The notes under the pieces were generated by a model. That model was given only the letters and a program-made list of their open reading frames with translations, had not been told where the DNA came from and did no database searches. Shown here in pieces: positions 9,201-14,650 of a DNA stretch of 40,760 nt. This stretch comes from Oscillospiraceae bacterium. Lineage in GTDB: Bacteria; Bacillota; Clostridia; Oscillospirales; Ruminococcaceae. The position numbers were made by a program, and so were the translations under genes. The stretch's first letter is position 1. Each line of letters opens with the position of its first letter. The stretch spans positions 3,049 to 43,808 of the forward strand of contig JAJQDP010000047.1 of NCBI GenBank assembly GCA_021202155.1, written 5' to 3'.

Positions 9201-9474
9201 CATGGTTACCTTCTGCACAGATTGCGGCGAGATATTAAGTCAGATCCACATGACTATACCTGCTCTTGGCGACGATTCTGATTCCGTTATAGTTGAAGAT
9301 GTTGTTGTCGATGAACCCGTCGAAGACACCAATACTCAGACCGAGGAAGACACTCAAGACTCTCCCGAGCTGGAGGTAACTGAGCCCGAAGTCAACCCGA
9401 CAACCGGCATCGCAATCTCGCTTCTCCCTCTGGCAATTGTCGCACTCGCGGCGGCATCTTCAAAGAGAAGATAA
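6292..9474 (+). CDS. Secreted BspA-like leucine-rich-repeat protein with lipase domain, NPTTG tail
   Basis: 1060 residues. A Lys-rich start and hydrophobic stretch (1-27) form a signal peptide. Two modules follow, each opening with a CG.DNLTW ... ISG.G.M pattern (about 37 and 295) and continuing with LRR_5 repeats of the TSIGEYAF.GC type; an acidic DEDEEEEDE linker separates them. Residues ~430-800 resemble a class-3 lipase: GHSRG with Ser588 as the likely nucleophile, an SGEDFITTLP acidic site and a late NNHC histidine. A CxxC-type repeat (~950-1000), an acidic stretch, NPTTG (1035-1039), a hydrophobic segment and SSKRR form a sorting-like end. The GTG at 6292 lies 6 bases after GGAGGA; TTG at 6295 is an alternative. 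Bases up to ~9110 are visibly more A+T-rich than the last 360, suggesting a mosaic gene. Likely a surface enzyme or adhesin; substrate unknown. Confidence 0.8.
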   Translation: MLKLKKLLAVIVALALAVNMLSVVTVADEVTVVASGECGADGDNLTWVLYSDRTLIISGEGNMENYGAYDHASWRSYWKRISSVVISDGVTSIGDYAFYYSSTSAYYVYRFSSITIADSVTNIGNHAFGNCKNLKTVTMSSNVTSIGEYAFSGCGITSIDLPDTLTEIGSYAFHSCTSLTSIIIPNGITIINEDTFESCTSLTYVKICEGVETIDIAAFCGCSSLVTVIFPKSLTKISFFAFASTTIEDVYYAGTEEEWSHVTSYSSINSATYHFEWVDEDEEEEDEITLPASGTCGDNLTWYIDTEGVLTISGTGDMYDYYLNTNIPWYEYASVITEIVIEEGVTSIGELAFCACENVIRVTIATSVIEIDNQAFYRCTAITDVYYDATLDEWNQIVIGVNNDSILDARLHYVDYTISANIDFSTGIDDIVASISTTWDDTWFATEATTYQHDMATTAMALAGATYVTDSSGDPSDESIIDALTAFNFNSITSYNYDYDLTEDDNDVVAYTFAYKTMYLDGEYTEVVMIAIKGTSSNEEWYSNFEVGVTGDHAGFSLASKDLLKNLSEYLKEYSISENAKFFVTGHSRGAAVANLVAKDLTDTYGSNDVYAYTFACPSTSVNATSTGYENIVNICSGEDFITTLPLEDWGFGRYGITLNLPSRSYFSSDYYSQYLSQMSTTFKRLTGSEFSTYSNGTKKIDDVIAYAYSLASSRNDYYYKYYTTGVLSVDKPMYMFFRDVAAFLIEGTSALLSTINSSISDYYTISQFFVLNLGSVTNNHCMAAYYSWMSTLSSEQLFGSLNTDSKVSYKRMTIACPVDVYVYNESDELVAAVVNEEITVNTLAVTLEDEVKTIDLPCDQEYRIVVVAYDEGTVDYTVALMDTASSMPSHIAEISNIEVVSGDELSGNVVVEQSTTNSDYDLLRNQTETLQATVSKYVFTSSSATHTHTTKTVKENYVAPTATEEGSYDMVTFCTDCGEILSQIHMTIPALGDDSDSVIVEDVVVDEPVEDTNTQTEEDTQDSPELEVTEPEVNPTTGIAISLLPLAIVALAAASSKRR

Positions 9475-9491
9475 ATGTGCTGAGATAATCA

Positions 9492-9525
9492 AAACCCTCC
9501 CATGGGATTTCCTGTGGGAGGGTTT
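9492..9525 (+). terminator. Intrinsic terminator of the LRR-lipase gene
   Basis: An 11-bp perfect stem AAACCCTCCCA (9492-9502) / TGGGAGGGTTT (9515-9525), 17 bases after the stop. It is symmetrical enough to act on the minus strand too. Confidence 0.8.
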
Positions 9526-9530
9526 AATTA

Positions 9531-9609
9531 GGCTCACCCGAAAGGGGAGCGCATTAGTTCGGCTTCGCCGAACTAAGGGAGTTGCTTCGCAACTCCGACT
9601 GAGGGGTTA
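9531..9609. repeat. Modular palindromic repeat R2
   Basis: Two palindromes, TTAGTTCGG/CCGAACTAA (9554-9576) and GGAGTTGC/GCAACTCC (9578-9596), end in CTGAGGGGTTA, the same terminus that opens R1 in inverted form. Its last three bases are the TAA stop of the minus-strand ATPase gene. Confidence 0.7.
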
Positions 9610-10176
9610 CATGGCTATTTTTATATCCCCCATCTCCAACGCCTCCCGATCATGCGCCGAATAAACAACCGGAATCCCAAGTCCTTTTATGAACCTCATA
9701 ATCCTCCTGACCCTCTCCGGGTCAATCCCGGTGAACGGTTCGTCAAGGAGAATCAGCTTCTTTCCGGCGACATCCGCAAACGCCAGGCATCTTGCGAGCG
9801 AAACCCTCCGCTTCATGCCGCCTGATAGCTTTTCAATAGGGGAGTGCGTCTCGTCTTCGAGCTCAACGGCTTTCAGGTACTTTGTGACATCGGTATTTTT
9901 GGGGAGAACCGCCGCAAGCTGTCCCGAGACATCGAGGCAGGGGAGAAGCCGATTCTCCTGAAACATGATGGCAATTTCTGCGGGCTTCGGAGCTTCAATA
10001 GCTCCGCTCTGCGGCTTTTCGAGCCCGGCGATTAGACGGAGGAGCGTCGTCTTCCCACAACCGGATTCACCGGAAATCGCAGTGATGCCGGAGTCGGGGA
10101 GGGTGAGCGAAAAGTCTCTGAAGACTGATTTCTCGCCGTAAGAAAAGGTCAGGTTCTCAATTTTCAAGACTGTCAC
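9607..10176 (-). CDS. ABC transporter ATP-binding protein (SsuB/TauB-like), short
   Basis: 189 residues, shorter than the usual 240-260 of this family. Walker A GESGCGKTTLL, Q-loop MFQENRLLP, signature LSGGMKRRVSLAR, Walker B LILLDEPF and switch SAHD are all present, so the nucleotide-binding core is complete. The missing part is the C-terminal tail, and the gene ends exactly where repeat R2 begins, so the repeat may have trimmed it. The GTG start overlaps the permease gene by 20 bases, with AAGGAAG just before it. It should energise the permease at 10157 and take substrate from the lipoprotein at 10902. The class imports sulfonates, nitrate, taurine, pyrimidine precursors and similar small molecules; the substrate here cannot be read from sequence. 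Confidence 0.8.
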   Translation of the reverse strand: MTVLKIENLTFSYGEKSVFRDFSLTLPDSGITAISGESGCGKTTLLRLIAGLEKPQSGAIEAPKPAEIAIMFQENRLLPCLDVSGQLAAVLPKNTDVTKYLKAVELEDETHSPIEKLSGGMKRRVSLARCLAFADVAGKKLILLDEPFTGIDPERVRRIMRFIKGLGIPVVYSAHDREALEMGDIKIAM

Positions 10177-10894
10177 CCGCTTCCTTTTCCCTCAGAATGA
10201 GAAAAATGAGCTTCTCAAGCACCAAAGACAGAATCACAACCGTTATCGTCCAGGCGAACAGTGACGGCGTCTCAAGGTAAATCTTTGAGTAGTAGACCTG
10301 CGAGCCGACGGCGTTTTTGGGGAGGCAAAGCACCTCCGCCGCAACTCCCGACTTCCACGCAAGCCCGACGCAATTCCTGATTCCGCCGGTAAGGTTCGGC
10401 TTGACTGACGGAAGATATATCCGCCTGATTTTTGAAAGAGAGCTCATCTGGTAGCAATCCGCCATCTCCAAGAGTGCCGGGTCGACAGATTTGATGCCGA
10501 CCGCGACGCTCTCCCACATGACCGGCATGACCATCAGCCCGGATATAACCGCCGGAACTGTGCCTTTTCTCACCCAGAGGAGCACTAAAATTATGAAGCT
10601 TGCGACCGGTATCGCCCGGATAACACGCAGGGCAGGGGAGACTATCATGTCAATTATTGAGAACCGGCAGGTAAGTGCCGCTAAAATCATTCCCAAGAGT
10701 CCGCCAAAAAATGCTCCCACAAAGATTCTGAGCAAGCTCATCCCAGCCGCAACCCAGAAGTCGGACGTGACGACGAGCTCGTAAAATCTTTTTAAAACCG
10801 TAACCGGCGTTGGGATAAGAAGCTCCTGCCCGACGATGCTCGCCGCAATCTGCCAGACCGCAAGCCAGAAAACGGTCGGGAGGAGGATTCTCAT
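10157..10894 (-). CDS. ABC transporter permease (SsuC/TauC-like)
   Basis: A MetI-type inner-membrane permease of about 245 residues with five to six hydrophobic segments. The coupling loop is seen in EMADCYQMSSLSKIRRIYLPSVKPNL, which contacts the ATPase. I start it at the ATG at 10894, seven bases after the preceding stop, because MRILLPTVFWLAVWQ fits the family start. In-frame ATGs at 10927 and 10939 also exist and would overlap the lipoprotein gene; no start has a good Shine-Dalgarno, so coupling is likely. It is the third gene of the crp-lipoprotein-permease-ATPase operon. Confidence 0.8.
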   Translation of the reverse strand: MRILLPTVFWLAVWQIAASIVGQELLIPTPVTVLKRFYELVVTSDFWVAAGMSLLRIFVGAFFGGLLGMILAALTCRFSIIDMIVSPALRVIRAIPVASFIILVLLWVRKGTVPAVISGLMVMPVMWESVAVGIKSVDPALLEMADCYQMSSLSKIRRIYLPSVKPNLTGGIRNCVGLAWKSGVAAEVLCLPKNAVGSQVYYSKIYLETPSLFAWTITVVILSLVLEKLIFLILREKEAGDSLEN

Positions 10895-10901
10895 AACCCG
10901 G

Positions 10902-11876
10902 TTATTTCGCAAAGTAGAAGTCTTCATCGGGGATAGCACCGCCTATTGACGAGGCATTTGCGTTGTAGAGGACGGTGTAGTATGGCTCGATAGTCGTCCT
11001 GATTTCGTCGCCGGTGATACAGCAGAGGTTGCAGTCGGGGATAGCCTTCTCGGCAACAGCCGCCTTCGCGACGATTTCGTAAGTCTCGCAGAGCTCCGCG
11101 GCATGTTCGATATTCGACTGGACGTTCTCGATGGATTTGGCGTACTCTTCGAGGAACGCCTCAACCGCTTCCGGATTCTCCTCCGCAAACTCGGTTCTCA
11201 CGACGACACAGCCCATGGTGAGCTCGCCTTCGTCGGTGACGTTGTTCCACTCCTCGGTGAGATCGAGCGCGATTCTCACGTCGGAATTCTGAACCATAAC
11301 GTTGGTGACAGCCGGAACGGGGAGCATACAAACTTCAGCCTCACCCGATGCCATCAGTGTGACAAGAGCACTGGAATCCATAAACTCAATAGTGACGTCG
11401 TTTTCGGGGTCGATGCCGTTCTCGGTGAGAATGTAGTCAAGGACATATTCAGGGTTCGCACCCTGACCGGTGGCATAGATGGTCTTGCCTCTTAGGTCTT
11501 CAACGCTCTGAATCGAGTCGCCGTTCTCCAGAATATAGAGAACCCCATAGGTGTTCAAAGCGCAAATCTGAACTCCGCCTTCGGTCTTGTTATAGAGAGT
11601 TGCGGCAAGGTTTGTAGCAACTGCGGCAATGTCGTAATCCCCGTTGATAAGTCCAGCAGTTACGTCGTCGTTCGCCGAGCTGACTGTGAAGTTATATGTG
11701 TTCGTAGTCTCTCCGGCGTCGTTCGCTTCCATGAGATAGACTGCGCCGATTCCAGTAGGACCGGAAAGCACGGCGATATTGATTTCCGTTCCGACATCAT
11801 TACTCGAACAGCCCGAGAGGGCAAGAACGAGCATAAGCGCGGTTACAATTGCAAAAATTCTTTTAAGTTTTGACAT
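10902..11876 (-). CDS. ABC transporter substrate-binding lipoprotein (NMT1/SsuA-like)
   Basis: 324 residues with a lipoprotein signal peptide (lipobox LSGC, Cys23) and a periplasmic-binding-protein fold of the nitrate/sulfonate/taurine/thiamin-precursor type. Motifs include an early GPTGIGAVYLM segment, SVEDLRGKTIYATGQGANPEYVLDY split by a typical hinge, and DSSALVTLMASGEAEVCMLPVP. A reading frame extends further upstream, but the ATG at 11876 has AAAGGA in front of it and begins the signal peptide, whereas the extension is low-complexity Ser/Gly/Arg and overlaps the regulator gene. It lies 13 bases after the Crp-type gene. Ligand unknown. Confidence 0.85.
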   Translation of the reverse strand: MSKLKRIFAIVTALMLVLALSGCSSNDVGTEINIAVLSGPTGIGAVYLMEANDAGETTNTYNFTVSSANDDVTAGLINGDYDIAAVATNLAATLYNKTEGGVQICALNTYGVLYILENGDSIQSVEDLRGKTIYATGQGANPEYVLDYILTENGIDPENDVTIEFMDSSALVTLMASGEAEVCMLPVPAVTNVMVQNSDVRIALDLTEEWNNVTDEGELTMGCVVVRTEFAEENPEAVEAFLEEYAKSIENVQSNIEHAAELCETYEIVAKAAVAEKAIPDCNLCCITGDEIRTTIEPYYTVLYNANASSIGGAIPDEDFYFAK

Positions 11877-11889
11877 GACGATTTCCTTT

Positions 11890-12528
11890 CTATTGACGAG
11901 ACAATTTTTCGGGATCAAGAATTTCAACGCCGCTTTTATCCTTCCGGATGACTCCCGCCTCTTCAAGCTTCGTGAGCTCCCGATAGAGCGAAGCCCTCCC
12001 GATTCCGAGCCTCCCGGCGATTTCGGAGAAGTTGCACCCGTGAACCCAGCCCTCATCGTCGGCGTTTTTGAGAAGAAACCGCGCGAGCCGCCGCTCACTG
12101 CTGATTTCGCCCAAGGTGTCGACCTTTTCGGACAAGAACCGAATCCGCGCCGAGAGGTATCTTATGTAGTTCATCCTGATTCTCTCGTCCCGATTGATAA
12201 GCGTGAGGATTGATTCCTGGCTGAAATAAAGAACTGTTGCGGCAGTTTTCGCCGTCAGCGTTGAGGCGTATTCCGGCTCATCGTTGAAAAGAGCCGCCGC
12301 CCCGAAAAGCGAACCAGTAGATAGCTCGCTCACCGAAAGCCTGCCCTTTGTAACGGCAATCTTCCCGGATAAAACCACTGCCAAAACCCGATCAAACCTC
12401 TCCGGCGAAAAGATAATCTCGCCCTTCTGAAAGCTCTTCTCCTCGCAGGAAAACTCCCGGACGAACTCTAAGATTTCATTCGTCGGAACACCCTCAAAGA
12501 GAAAAGTCGACCTAAGAATTTCCGTCAT
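11890..12528 (-). CDS. Crp/Fnr-family transcriptional regulator
   Basis: About 212 residues. An N-terminal cyclic-nucleotide-type beta barrel (FQKGEIIFSPERFDRVLAVV ... GSLFGAAALF) is followed by a dimer helix and a C-terminal winged helix (NFSEIAGRLGIGRASLYRELTKLEEAG). The Fnr iron-sulfur Cys motif is absent. I start at the ATG at 12528: the promoter at 12590-12618 puts the transcript start near 12583, so an ATG at 12579 would be almost leaderless. It heads an operon with the ABC importer and presumably controls it in response to the imported compound or a derivative. A palindrome at 12562-12579 lies just downstream of the start of transcription. Confidence 0.85.
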   Translation of the reverse strand: MTEILRSTFLFEGVPTNEILEFVREFSCEEKSFQKGEIIFSPERFDRVLAVVLSGKIAVTKGRLSVSELSTGSLFGAAALFNDEPEYASTLTAKTAATVLYFSQESILTLINRDERIRMNYIRYLSARIRFLSEKVDTLGEISSERRLARFLLKNADDEGWVHGCNFSEIAGRLGIGRASLYRELTKLEEAGVIRKDKSGVEILDPEKLSRQ

Positions 12529-12561
12529 TTTCTTTCTACCAACCAAAAAATCACCCCGTTT

Positions 12562-12579
12562 TTGTCTCATTTGATACAA
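12562..12579. promoter_or_regulatory. Candidate operator for the Crp-type regulator
   Basis: TTGTCTCA-TT-TGATACAA is an 18-bp inverted repeat with one mismatch, the size and symmetry of Crp/Fnr-type sites. It lies about +4 to +21 of the regulator's own transcript, a position suited to autorepression. Confidence 0.5.
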
Positions 12580-12589
12580 TTACGGGATG

Positions 12590-12618
12590 ATTATAGCACA
12601 GCGACGGGAGAATGTCAA
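12590..12618 (-). promoter_or_regulatory. Sigma-A promoter of the crp-ABC operon
   Basis: Read on the minus strand: TTGACA (12618-12613), 17-bp spacer, TATAAT (12595-12590), with TGC before the -10. An exceptionally close consensus match. Confidence 0.85.
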
Positions 12619-12637
12619 GCCTGCGTCAATACAAAAA

Positions 12638-12803
12638 GGCTCCCCTTAATAAGGGGAGCTGTCAGCCGTATGGCTGACTGAGAGGTGCGCCGGCATAGCC
12701 GGCGCGCGTCTCCTGCGGAGGCGCACCCCTCCACCACCGCGCTTTGCGCGGCGGTCCCCCTCCGGAAGTTCGCTCGCGAACTTCATTTCAGAGGGAGGCT
12801 TTT
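12638..12803. repeat. Modular palindromic repeat R3
   Basis: Stems include GCTCCCCTT/AAGGGGAGC (12639-12659), CAGCC/GGCTG (12663-12675), a GCGCCGGC-type palindrome near 12687-12706, CCGCGC/GCGCGG and GAAGTTCGC/GCGAACTTC (about 12765-12784). On the minus strand the first stem is followed by CTTTTTG, so this element can terminate minus-strand transcription just before the crp promoter. Confidence 0.75.
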
Positions 12804-12817
12804 ATACAGAACCCAAA

Positions 12818-12898
12818 CTATCCCATCAGCCCATCCAAAATCGGCTCTTGCTCGAACTTTACGAGGGCGGGGCAGTTGAGTCCGTCAAAATATATCAT
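12818..12898 (-). CDS. Possible 26-residue peptide
   Basis: ATG at 12898 with AAAGGA 10 bases upstream, ending in TAG at 12820-12818. The product begins MIYFDGLNCPALVKF and ends DGLMG, with a single Cys. No family is recognised. It could be a real small peptide, a leader peptide, or the surviving start of a gene cut by repeat R3, which begins 15 bases beyond the stop. Confidence 0.3.
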   Translation of the reverse strand: MIYFDGLNCPALVKFEQEPILDGLMG

Positions 12899-13020
12899 TA
12901 TGAATTAGTCCTTTCAAATCAGATTCCCGAATCGGTTGCCCGAGTAGTCAGTCTGCGGTCATGCCGCAAACTGCTCAAAAACCTGTTTTTAGGGAGCTAA
13001 TCACGCATCATTCGGGGTAG

Positions 13021-13098
13021 CTAATGGTGAGACGCTCCCGGATGCGTACTGGAGTTCAAAGAACTAATATTAACCTTAACTGATATTCTTGTTTTCAT
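13021..13098 (-). CDS. Possible 25-residue peptide
   Basis: ATG at 13098 with AAAGGAG 8 bases upstream (13113-13107), a near-ideal ribosome-binding site; stop TAG at 13023-13021. The product is short, basic at the start (MKTRISVKVN), Ser/Thr-rich, and ends GASHH. It precedes the 26-residue frame on the same strand with about 120 bases between, which contain a TGCGG/CCGCA hairpin near 12956-12970. Function unknown; a leader peptide or small secreted signal is possible. Confidence 0.35.
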   Translation of the reverse strand: MKTRISVKVNISSLNSSTHPGASHH

Positions 13099-13202
13099 AA
13101 TAAAAACTCCTTTCGTTTTCACCCGCCGGAAATAGTCCCGGCTATTACTTAATTAGTGTCAATTTTCGGTAAAAAAGTTGCACTATAGAAAATAATTTTG
13201 CA

Positions 13203-13218
13203 GTGGTGGAGGGGTTTC
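13203..13218. repeat. Solo terminus of the palindromic repeat (R5)
   Basis: GTGGTGGAGGGGTTTC matches the ends of R1 (935-948) and R4, with none of the internal palindromes. Probably a decayed or partly deleted copy. Confidence 0.45.
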
Positions 13219-13271
13219 GTAGTACTCTCAAAAAATTTTTCATTCTCCGCAAAAAAATTTTCAAAAACCCC

Positions 13272-13300
13272 TTGACAACCCCCACGATAAGTGCTACAAT
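13272..13300 (+). promoter_or_regulatory. Sigma-A promoter of the peptide/HPr-kinase-like module
   Basis: TTGACA (13272-13277), 17-bp spacer, TACAAT (13295-13300) with TGC before it. Same elements and spacing as the promoter at 6102. Confidence 0.85.
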
Positions 13301-13306
13301 ATAAGC

Positions 13307-13497
13307 ACGTTGTGGAAGAGTATATCAAACCCATACCACAATATTTATTCGGGGGGGGTAACGGATTTCGTCCCGAAATCCTCCAGATTCAGTGAATCTG
13401 TGCCCACACCAAACCTCCGAGACACTTTTGAACAAGTGCAACGGAGGATTTTTAATACCTGTTTTCCTCCTTTGCGAAACCTGAGGAGGAATTTTTT
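13307..13497 (+). promoter_or_regulatory. Structured leader with alternative pairing strands (copy B)
   Basis: A TTGTGG/CCACAA hairpin (13310-13341) is followed by G8-U (13351-13359), an 8-bp hairpin (13363-13370/13374-13381), a 6-bp hairpin (13385-13390/13394-13399), then ACCUCCG (13413-13419), CGGAGGA (13442-13448) followed by TTTTTAAT, UCCUCC (13465-13470) and the Shine-Dalgarno GGAGGA (13485-13490). An inner CACTT/AAGTG (13423-13438) extends the terminator-like stem. Strand order and alternative pairings match copy A, while the hairpins between the G-run and ACCUCC differ. Leader length is about 190 nucleotides. Confidence 0.6.
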
Positions 13498-13620
13498 ATG
13501 GATAAAGTGTATGAAGAGCCGAAATTTGTAATTATAAAATTTTCAGCAAAGGACATGGTTTATGCGGATGTCAGCTCCGGCGGTGGCGGTATGTCAGGCG
13601 GTGAATTTGAGTGTGATTGA
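13498..13620 (+). CDS. Small Gly-rich peptide, candidate modified-peptide precursor
   Basis: 40 residues from the ATG at 13498, 7 bases after GGAGGA. The N-terminal part (MDKVYEEPKFVIIKFSAKDM) has the Y-E-x-P ... F-x-x-x-D layout seen in many short peptides of gut Clostridia; the C-terminal part is DVSSGGGGMSGG followed by an acidic end with one Cys near the terminus. That split into a leader-like half and a Gly/Ser core fits a ribosomally made, modified peptide, but no known class is recognised. The kinase-like gene follows after 12 bases in the same frame, separated by TGA and TAG. A function as kinase substrate is inference. Confidence 0.6.
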   Translation: MDKVYEEPKFVIIKFSAKDMVYADVSSGGGGMSGGEFECD

Positions 13621-13632
13621 TATTAGTTCGGC

Positions 13633-14337
13633 ATGTTGAGACTTGATATTGCCGGAATCCCTATTGGTATCAACAATAAATATCCACTATTCGATTGGTG
13701 CTCTTTGGGGCACGAAACGGAACGGTCGCCATTATTTGAGGTGTCTGCAACGGAGCGGGAGATTGAAGAGGAATACAAAAGAATCGCACCCGAGTTTGAT
13801 ATTGTTCAAGCCGAGCGGAATGTTCTTTACCGGAAAATCTGCTTTGGGATGCTACACTTTGACGGCTTTTTGATTCATGCTTCCGCTGTTGCTGTAGATG
13901 GCTTTTCGTACGTGTTCACTGCTCCCAGCGGAACCGGCAAAAGCACTCATGCTTCCTATTGGATGCAGGAATATGGCGACAGGGCAGTTATGGTAAACGG
14001 CGATAAGCCTATTATCCGTAAGATAGACGGCAGATTCCAAGCATGTGGAACACCGTGGCGTGGAAAAGAGGGCTTAGGTTGTGCCAAAAATTTCCCGCTA
14101 AAAGCAGTCTGCTTATTGGAACGTGGTGAAACAAACTCAATCGAGCTTGCTACTGGCGATGATATAACAGATAGAATTCTGCCGCAGATTCCTATTCCAT
14201 GGGACGAAGCTTTGGTAGAAAAACAATTCGCCCTCCTCGACCAGCTAATCAGTGAAGTTCCGGTTTACAGGCTAAGGTGCAACATGTCTCGAAAGGCGGC
14301 TGTAGTGGCTTATAACGGGATGAACGGTGTAAGGTGA
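13633..14337 (+). CDS. HPr-kinase/PEPCK-like ATP-binding protein
   Basis: 234 residues. Residues ~80-112 read HASAVAV ... APSGTGKSTHA, a Walker A (Gly100-Ser104) of the HPr kinase / PEP carboxykinase type with His after the loop; VNGDKP near 123 and GTPWRGKEG near 139 are further family blocks. It lacks HPr kinase's usual N-terminal domain. Related proteins occur in modified-peptide clusters, where some phosphorylate a precursor (as in certain lasso-peptide systems). The ATG has no clear Shine-Dalgarno, so translation is probably coupled to the 40-residue peptide just upstream. The SANT-like gene starts 3 bases after the stop. I infer a peptide kinase or a peptide-linked regulator; direct evidence is lacking. 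Confidence 0.7.
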   Translation: MLRLDIAGIPIGINNKYPLFDWCSLGHETERSPLFEVSATEREIEEEYKRIAPEFDIVQAERNVLYRKICFGMLHFDGFLIHASAVAVDGFSYVFTAPSGTGKSTHASYWMQEYGDRAVMVNGDKPIIRKIDGRFQACGTPWRGKEGLGCAKNFPLKAVCLLERGETNSIELATGDDITDRILPQIPIPWDEALVEKQFALLDQLISEVPVYRLRCNMSRKAAVVAYNGMNGVR

Positions 14338-14340
14338 ACT

Positions 14341-14598
14341 ATGTCACGCAGAAGATTAGACCCCGAAATAAAAGCAGAGCATGTTCGGCAACAGAAGAAG
14401 AGTAACCGCAAGCGGTACTACGGCAAGACCGCAAACAGGTATCCGAAGCGTGCCTGGACAGACGAGGAAATCCGGCTGGTTCTGGAGCATTCCATCCCTG
14501 ACAGCAAGCTGTCAGAGAAAATCGGTCGCTCCGTGAAAGGAATCCAGGAAAAACGCCGCCGTCTCAAACACGAGATGGCGGAACAACAAGAAGCCTGA
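14341..14598 (+). CDS. Small basic SANT/Myb-like protein
   Basis: 85 residues, very rich in Arg and Lys. Residues ~35-75 (AWTDEEIRLVLEH ... LSEKIGRSVKGIQEKRRRL) match a SANT/Myb-like helix-turn-helix, a fold used for DNA binding and also found in HNH and phage-type small proteins. It follows the kinase-like gene by 3 bases and shares its transcript. It might regulate the module, or be an unrelated passenger. The terminator hairpin begins inside its last codons. Confidence 0.65.
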   Translation: MSRRRLDPEIKAEHVRQQKKSNRKRYYGKTANRYPKRAWTDEEIRLVLEHSIPDSKLSEKIGRSVKGIQEKRRRLKHEMAEQQEA

Positions 14599-14619
14599 GA
14601 GAAATCTCGGGCTTCTTTG
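14591..14619 (+). terminator. Intrinsic terminator of the peptide module
   Basis: A 10-bp stem AAGCCTGAGA (14591-14600) / TCTCGGGCTT (14605-14614) with a GAAA loop, followed by CTTTGT. It overlaps the last codons of the SANT-like gene. Confidence 0.75.
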
Positions 14620-14650
14620 TGCTCTTCAGCAAAGCTACATAGAACGAAAC

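Noticed and set aside
11779-12213. Plus-strand frame of 144 codons opposite the Crp-type gene
   Set aside because: It is antisense to two well-supported genes and has no recognisable domain.
12685-12879. Open frame across repeat R3
   Set aside because: It is made of repeat palindromes and has no ribosome-binding site.
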